From: Gammaproteobacteria bacterium
GTDB taxonomy: Bacteria; Pseudomonadota; Gammaproteobacteria; UBA4575
Assembly: GCA_027297825.1 (NCBI GenBank)
Contig: JAPUHH010000061.1
Span: 1 to 9,059 of the forward strand
DNA length: 9,059 nucleotides
Reading direction: 5' to 3'
The position numbers and the translations under genes were made by a program. This document shows, in pieces, positions 5,766 through 9,059 of the stretch. Below the pieces are notes generated by a model, which did not search any database, was not told where the DNA came from, and was given only the letters and a program-made list of their open reading frames with translations. Position 1 is the first letter of the stretch. Every line of letters starts with the position of its first letter.

Positions 5766-6371
5766 CTATAACTTGATTTTAGTAGCCAGGGCATAGACCT
5801 CTCGGCTACGAGACCGAGAAGCTTCTGGCTTGCGAATCAATACCTTACAGAACCGACTTCGCAACATTTTTACATAATCATCAAATCCAGCCCCATGAAA
5901 CAGTTTTACTACCAGACAACCGTCAGGAGCTAATACCTCCAAACTAAAATCAGCGGCGAGTTCTGCGAGATAGATGGCTTTAGGCTGATCAACACTATTT
6001 ATGCCACTAATATTGGGGGCCATATCGGATAAAACAAGGTCTATTTTGTTTTGACCCACACATTCGCGTAAAGATTCATACAGCTTAGGTTCAGTAAAGT
6101 CACCTTTAAGAAAATCAACATTAACAATGGTATCCATGTCCAATATATCAATTGCAATATTTTTGCCTTGAGCATTACGCTTCGCAACATATTGACTCCA
6201 ACCACCTGGCGCAGCACCCAGATCTACAACCTTCATCCCTGCATGTAGCAAATGATATTTTTCATCAAGTTCTTGTAATTTATACACCGCACGAGAACGC
6301 CAACCTTCGCGATTCGCACGTTTTACAAATGGGTCATCAAGATGCTCTTTGATCCAAGCTTTACTACGCAT
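5766..6371 (-). CDS. rlmE: 23S rRNA (uridine-2'-O-)-methyltransferase RlmE (RrmJ/FtsJ)
   Basis: RlmE methylates the 2'-hydroxyl of U2552 in the A-loop of 23S rRNA, a late step in large-subunit assembly. It is a Rossmann-fold SAM-dependent enzyme. The SAM-binding motif is VVDLGAAPGGWSQ (48-60). The catalytic tetrad is complete: Lys31 in RAVYK, Asp116 in SDMAPN, Lys156 in VVKLF and Glu191 in RSREVY. The length of 201 residues is slightly short of E. coli (209), with the difference at the poorly conserved N-terminus. The ATG at 6371 gives MRSKAW and lacks a clear ribosome site. A 13-bp copy of this start region occurs 51 bp upstream, in the same frame, but a TAA at 6378-6380 separates the two, so the upstream ATG cannot extend the protein. 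ftsH follows after 49 bp. Confidence 0.96.
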   Translation of the reverse strand: MRSKAWIKEHLDDPFVKRANREGWRSRAVYKLQELDEKYHLLHAGMKVVDLGAAPGGWSQYVAKRNAQGKNIAIDILDMDTIVNVDFLKGDFTEPKLYESLRECVGQNKIDLVLSDMAPNISGINSVDQPKAIYLAELAADFSLEVLAPDGCLVVKLFHGAGFDDYVKMLRSRFCKVLIRKPEASRSRSREVYALATKIKL

Positions 6372-6372
6372 T
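6360..6372. repeat. 13-bp direct repeat, copy 1 (over the rlmE start)
   Basis: TTTACTACGCATT on the plus strand covers the first four rlmE codons (ATG CGT AGT AAA on the minus strand). It is identical to 6411-6423. The copies are 51 bp apart, a multiple of three. Confidence 0.8.
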
Positions 6373-6377
6373 ATATT

Positions 6378-6422
6378 TTATGCAGCTAAGTTAAGAACAT
6401 GCAGGATATTTTTACTACGCAT
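6378..6422 (-). promoter_or_regulatory. Possible 14-codon upstream ORF in the rlmE leader
   Basis: ATG at 6420-6422 opens a frame reading MRSKNILHVLNLAA and stops at TAA (6378-6380), six bases before the rlmE ATG and in the same frame. Its first four codons are identical to those of rlmE. A ribosome finishing it could re-initiate at rlmE, which itself lacks a clear Shine-Dalgarno sequence. The mini-ORF lacks one too, so translation is uncertain. It may instead be the old rlmE start, cut off by a nonsense mutation or by a local duplication. Confidence 0.3.
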
Positions 6423-6423
6423 T
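6411..6423. repeat. 13-bp direct repeat, copy 2 (upstream of rlmE)
   Basis: This is an exact second copy of the sequence at 6360-6372. On the minus strand it reads AATGCGTAGTAAA and supplies an ATG that opens a 14-codon frame ending just before rlmE. Confidence 0.8.
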
Positions 6424-6515
6424 GGCTTAGTGTGACCAAGTAATTGGTTCGCAGGAGAAATTATTACTGCTCAAAAAGATTTAATTACCTCAAAACAATT
6501 TATGCACACTATTTG

Positions 6516-6528
6516 TTGCGTAACGCAA
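6516..6528. repeat. 13-nt palindrome in the greA-rlmE spacer
   Basis: TTGCGT (6516-6521) and ACGCAA (6523-6528) are exact reverse complements around a single A. The centre is too tight for a full RNA hairpin, so a dimeric DNA-binding protein site is the more natural reading. It lies about 145 bp upstream of rlmE in a spacer that could hold an rlmE-ftsH promoter. No clear sigma-32 promoter was found there. Confidence 0.35.
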
Positions 6529-6615
6529 TAATAAGATTATGCCAGGATGAAAATACCCGTATAAATGCATTAGATGACTTTTATCTTAAAAGCATCTCTA
6601 AAGCGCAAAGCAACG

Positions 6616-7098
6616 TCAATCAATGCCGTAACGAACCTCAACCACTTCATAAATTTTCTGTCCGGCTGGTGCATCCACCGTGACAAGATCGCCTTCTTCT
6701 TTGCCAATCATAGCGCGTGAAAACGGCGAAGTGACCGATATCAATTTTTCTTTAATATCCGCTTCATCCTCGCCAACGATTGTATAAGTGGATTCCTCAC
6801 CACTTTCCTCATTCGCCAATACAACTGTGGTACCAAAAACGACACGGCCATTCGCATTGACTTTTGTTACATCTATGATCTCAGCATTAGAGATCTTACC
6901 TTCGATGTCTTTTATACGCCCTTCAGTAAACGACTGTTGTTCTCGTGCAGCATGGTATTCTGCATTTTCTTTTAAATCTCCATGCGCACGAGCAGTCGCA
7001 ATAGCCTCAATTATTTGAGGACGTCTTACATGCTTAAGCTCTTCTAATTCTTCACGCAACATTTTTGCGCCACGCACTGTAAGCGGAACTCTATTCAT
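6616..7098 (-). CDS. greA: Transcription elongation factor GreA
   Basis: GreA enters the secondary channel of RNA polymerase and stimulates cleavage of the nascent RNA in backtracked complexes. The N-terminal coiled coil (about residues 8-75) carries the tip motif GDLKENAEYHAAREQQ, with the catalytic acidic residues Asp41 and Glu44. The C-terminal FKBP-like domain (about 80-158) holds the conserved GRVVFG, IVGEDEAD and SPFSRAMIGK segments. At 160 residues it is of normal length. GDLKENAEYHA is shared by the Gre family, but overall similarity favours GreA over GreB. The ATG at 7098 gives the expected N-terminus (MNRVPLTVRGA); the ribosome site is weak. carB ends 68 bp upstream, the common carAB-greA arrangement. 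A possible promoter lies in the gap. Confidence 0.97.
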   Translation of the reverse strand: MNRVPLTVRGAKMLREELEELKHVRRPQIIEAIATARAHGDLKENAEYHAAREQQSFTEGRIKDIEGKISNAEIIDVTKVNANGRVVFGTTVVLANEESGEESTYTIVGEDEADIKEKLISVTSPFSRAMIGKEEGDLVTVDAPAGQKIYEVVEVRYGID

Positions 7099-7120
7099 AA
7101 TCGAACCAATTTAATTTGAC

Positions 7121-7149
7121 AAAATACAACCACAACAATTACCGCTCAA
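7121..7149 (-). promoter_or_regulatory. Possible sigma-70 promoter for greA
   Basis: On the minus strand, TTGAGC (7144-7149) and TATTTT (7121-7126) are 17 bp apart, each with four of six consensus bases. The start point would fall near 7114, leaving a leader of about 16 nt before the greA ATG. The spacer is AT-rich, so chance matches are likely. Read-through from carB remains possible because no terminator is visible after carB. Confidence 0.3.
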
Positions 7150-7166
7150 ATGATAATTAAACAATA

Positions 7167-9059
7167 CTAATGTATGCGAGCTGCATGTAAATCTTGAAGA
7201 CGATACACTTTATATTGATCGCGACTCTGTATCGCTTCTTTTAAAGCCCATGCACCTGCAATCGTCGTGGTGTAGCACACCTTATGCAGTAGGGCTTCTC
7301 TTCTAATTGTAAACGAATCTGCTATAGCTTGTTTACCTTCTGTCGTGTTAACAATTAAATCAATTTTTCCATCGATAATCATGTCTACAATATGCGGCCG
7401 ACCTTCTCTAACCTTATTTACGGCAGAGCATTCTACCCCTTTATCAGTCAATATTTTAGCGGTTCCCTTGGTAGCAATTAATGCAAATCCCAACTCATGC
7501 AAATGACGTGCTATTTCAACTGCTTGCTGCTTATCTTCATTTCTCACACTCAATAATACGTTTCCACTTCTAGGTAGCAATGCACTCGCAGCCAGTTGTG
7601 CCTTTCCAAATGCTTCGCCAAAAGTCTCACCCACCCCCATTACTTCACCGGTAGATTTCATCTCCGGCCCTAATATTGGGTCTACGCCCGTAAATTTAAC
7701 GAACGGAAATACCGCCTCTTTAACAGAAAAGTATTCAGGCGTGTATTCAACTAATGCATCTTGTGATTCTAAAGAACTTCCAACCATGCAACGTGCGGCA
7801 ATTTTTGCAAGCTGTATACCGGTAGCTTTAGAAACAAATGGAACGGTTCGCGATGCCCGCGGGTTTACTTCAATCAAATAAACTTTTTCATCCTTGATCG
7901 CAAATTGGATATTCATTAAGCCCACAACTTGCAAAGCCAGCGCAAGCTTACGTGCTTGTGCACGCATCTCATCCTGCACCGCATCACTTAAATTGTAGGG
8001 CGGCAGTGAACATGCACTATCACCCGAGTGAATGCCTGCCTGTTCAATATGTTGCATGATGCCGCCAATGAATACATCCTTACCATCACCAATCGCATCT
8101 AAGTCGACCTCGACTGCATCGGCAAGAAAACGATCGACCAGTACGGGCGCATCATTGGAAACTTTAACTGCTTCGCGCATATAACGCTTTAAATCGGCCT
8201 GGTTATAAACTATTTCCATTGCTCGCCCGCCCAACACATAAGAAGGACGTACGACGACGGGGTAACCAATGTTTTCTGCTGCAACGATCGCTTGCTCCGA
8301 GCTGGTTACGGTTGCATTCGGTGGTTGTAATAAATCGAGTTGATTCACAAGCTGTAAAAAACGCTCACGATCTTCAGCAAGATCAATCGAATCAGGTGAA
8401 GTTCCGATTATAGGAACACCGGCAGCCTCTAAATCGCGCGCTAATTTTAATGGCGTTTGGCCACCAAATTGCACAATCACACCATGCGGCTGCTCTACGC
8501 GCACAATCTCTAAAACATCCTCTAAAGTTAGCGGCTCAAAATACAATCTGTCCGAAGTGTCGTAATCGGTAGATACAGTTTCAGGATTACAATTCACCAT
8601 GATGGTTTCAAACCCATCTTCTCGCAATGCGAAGGCTGCATGCACACAACAGTAATCAAATTCAATGCCTTGCCCGATACGATTGGGCCCGCCACCTAAT
8701 ATAATTATTTTTTTATTCTTAGTCGGCTCTGCTTCGCACTCTTCATCATAACTTGAATACATATAAGCCGTGCTAGTCGCGAACTCTGCTGCACAGGTAT
8801 CAACACGCTTATAAACCGGATGAATCTTGAATGCATGTCGGGCAGTGCGAACTTCCTCTTCGTTACACTGCAATAGCTTCGCCAACCTGCGGTCTGAAAA
8901 TCCTTTGCACTTTGCTTTACGCAGTGCAACTTCATCTAAAGCATTTAAATTCCGTGCCGAAATTTCAATTTCCACATCTATCAACTGTTTGATCTGTGCA
9001 AGAAACCACGGATCTATAGCGGACAATGCAAAAACTTCCTCAATACTGTAACCAATTCG
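7167..9059 (-). CDS. carB: Carbamoyl-phosphate synthase large subunit, partial (5' end off window)
   Basis: CarB makes carbamoyl phosphate from bicarbonate, ATP and ammonia supplied by the CarA glutaminase, for pyrimidine and arginine synthesis. The frame is open to the window edge, so these are the last 630 of about 1070 residues. A TTG at 9024-9026 is internal, because the residues before it (RIGYSIEEVFA) continue the family sequence. Present are the rest of the oligomerisation domain (about 1-105 of the fragment), the second ATP-grasp synthetase half starting with KIIILGGGPNRIGQG (about 117-131) and including EVNPRASRTVPFVSKATG, and the C-terminal allosteric MGS-like domain (about the last 134 residues). 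In E. coli that domain binds UMP and ornithine. The stop is 68 bp before greA. No frameshift or missing motif is seen. Confidence 0.97.
   Translation of the reverse strand, partial: RIGYSIEEVFALSAIDPWFLAQIKQLIDVEIEISARNLNALDEVALRKAKCKGFSDRRLAKLLQCNEEEVRTARHAFKIHPVYKRVDTCAAEFATSTAYMYSSYDEECEAEPTKNKKIIILGGGPNRIGQGIEFDYCCVHAAFALREDGFETIMVNCNPETVSTDYDTSDRLYFEPLTLEDVLEIVRVEQPHGVIVQFGGQTPLKLARDLEAAGVPIIGTSPDSIDLAEDRERFLQLVNQLDLLQPPNATVTSSEQAIVAAENIGYPVVVRPSYVLGGRAMEIVYNQADLKRYMREAVKVSNDAPVLVDRFLADAVEVDLDAIGDGKDVFIGGIMQHIEQAGIHSGDSACSLPPYNLSDAVQDEMRAQARKLALALQVVGLMNIQFAIKDEKVYLIEVNPRASRTVPFVSKATGIQLAKIAARCMVGSSLESQDALVEYTPEYFSVKEAVFPFVKFTGVDPILGPEMKSTGEVMGVGETFGEAFGKAQLAASALLPRSGNVLLSVRNEDKQQAVEIARHLHELGFALIATKGTAKILTDKGVECSAVNKVREGRPHIVDMIIDGKIDLIVNTTEGKQAIADSFTIRREALLHKVCYTTTIAGAWALKEAIQSRDQYKVYRLQDLHAARIH

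Noticed and set aside
6444..6683. 79-codon plus-strand frame opposite the greA tail and rlmE leader
   Set aside because: It begins with TTG directly after a stop, has no upstream ribosome site, overlaps the conserved end of greA by 68 bp, and its product shows no YhbY or other family signature.
9024..9026. TTG as the start of carB
   Set aside because: The frame stays open to the window edge and the residues before the TTG continue the CarB family sequence, so the gene is cut by the window and not initiated here.

Overview
The window is a conserved housekeeping block from a gammaproteobacterium of moderately low GC content. Almost all genes read on the minus strand, so transcription runs from high to low coordinates: carB (5' end outside the window) - greA - rlmE - ftsH - glmM - tpiA - secG - tRNA-Leu(GAG) - nuoA (3' end outside the window). 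The protein families identify it clearly: FtsH, GreA, RlmE, GlmM and SecG can be read against their E. coli counterparts over nearly their whole length. The carB-greA-rlmE-ftsH-glmM-tpiA-secG-leuU order is the classic gammaproteobacterial arrangement. Having the nuo operon after the tRNA, where enterobacteria have rimP-nusA, fits my recollection of Legionellales-type genomes. That placement is an inference and was not checked against a database.

Region by region: 7167-9059 holds the C-terminal 60% of carbamoyl-phosphate synthase large subunit. 6616-7098 is greA, with a possible promoter just upstream. 6372-6615 is a non-coding leader that contains a duplicated copy of the rlmE start and a 13-nt palindrome. 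5766-6371 is rlmE, followed after 48 nt by ftsH (3791-5716). 3571-3790 is a gap where many gammaproteobacteria carry folP. Then come glmM (2224-3570), a 110-nt gap with a strong hairpin, tpiA (1361-2113), and secG (852-1319) with an unusual acidic tail. A probable 33-residue single-pass membrane protein lies at 691-792 on the plus strand, the only credible plus-strand gene. A tRNA-Leu with encoded CCA occupies 377-463. A 200-bp spacer rich in dyad symmetry (176-376) separates it from nuoA.

Functionally the block combines pyrimidine/arginine precursor synthesis (CarB), transcript-cleavage elongation control (GreA), 23S rRNA methylation (RlmE), membrane proteolysis (FtsH), cell-wall precursor supply (GlmM), glycolysis (TpiA), Sec export (SecG) and respiration (NuoA). 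No phage, IS, CRISPR, toxin-antitoxin or defence genes are visible. The points that deserve a second look are small: the orphan micro-ORF, the duplicated rlmE start with an in-frame upstream mini-ORF, the structured leuU-nuoA spacer, a Leu in place of the usual Pro in FtsH's Walker A, and the SecG extension. I see no evidence for a large new system here.
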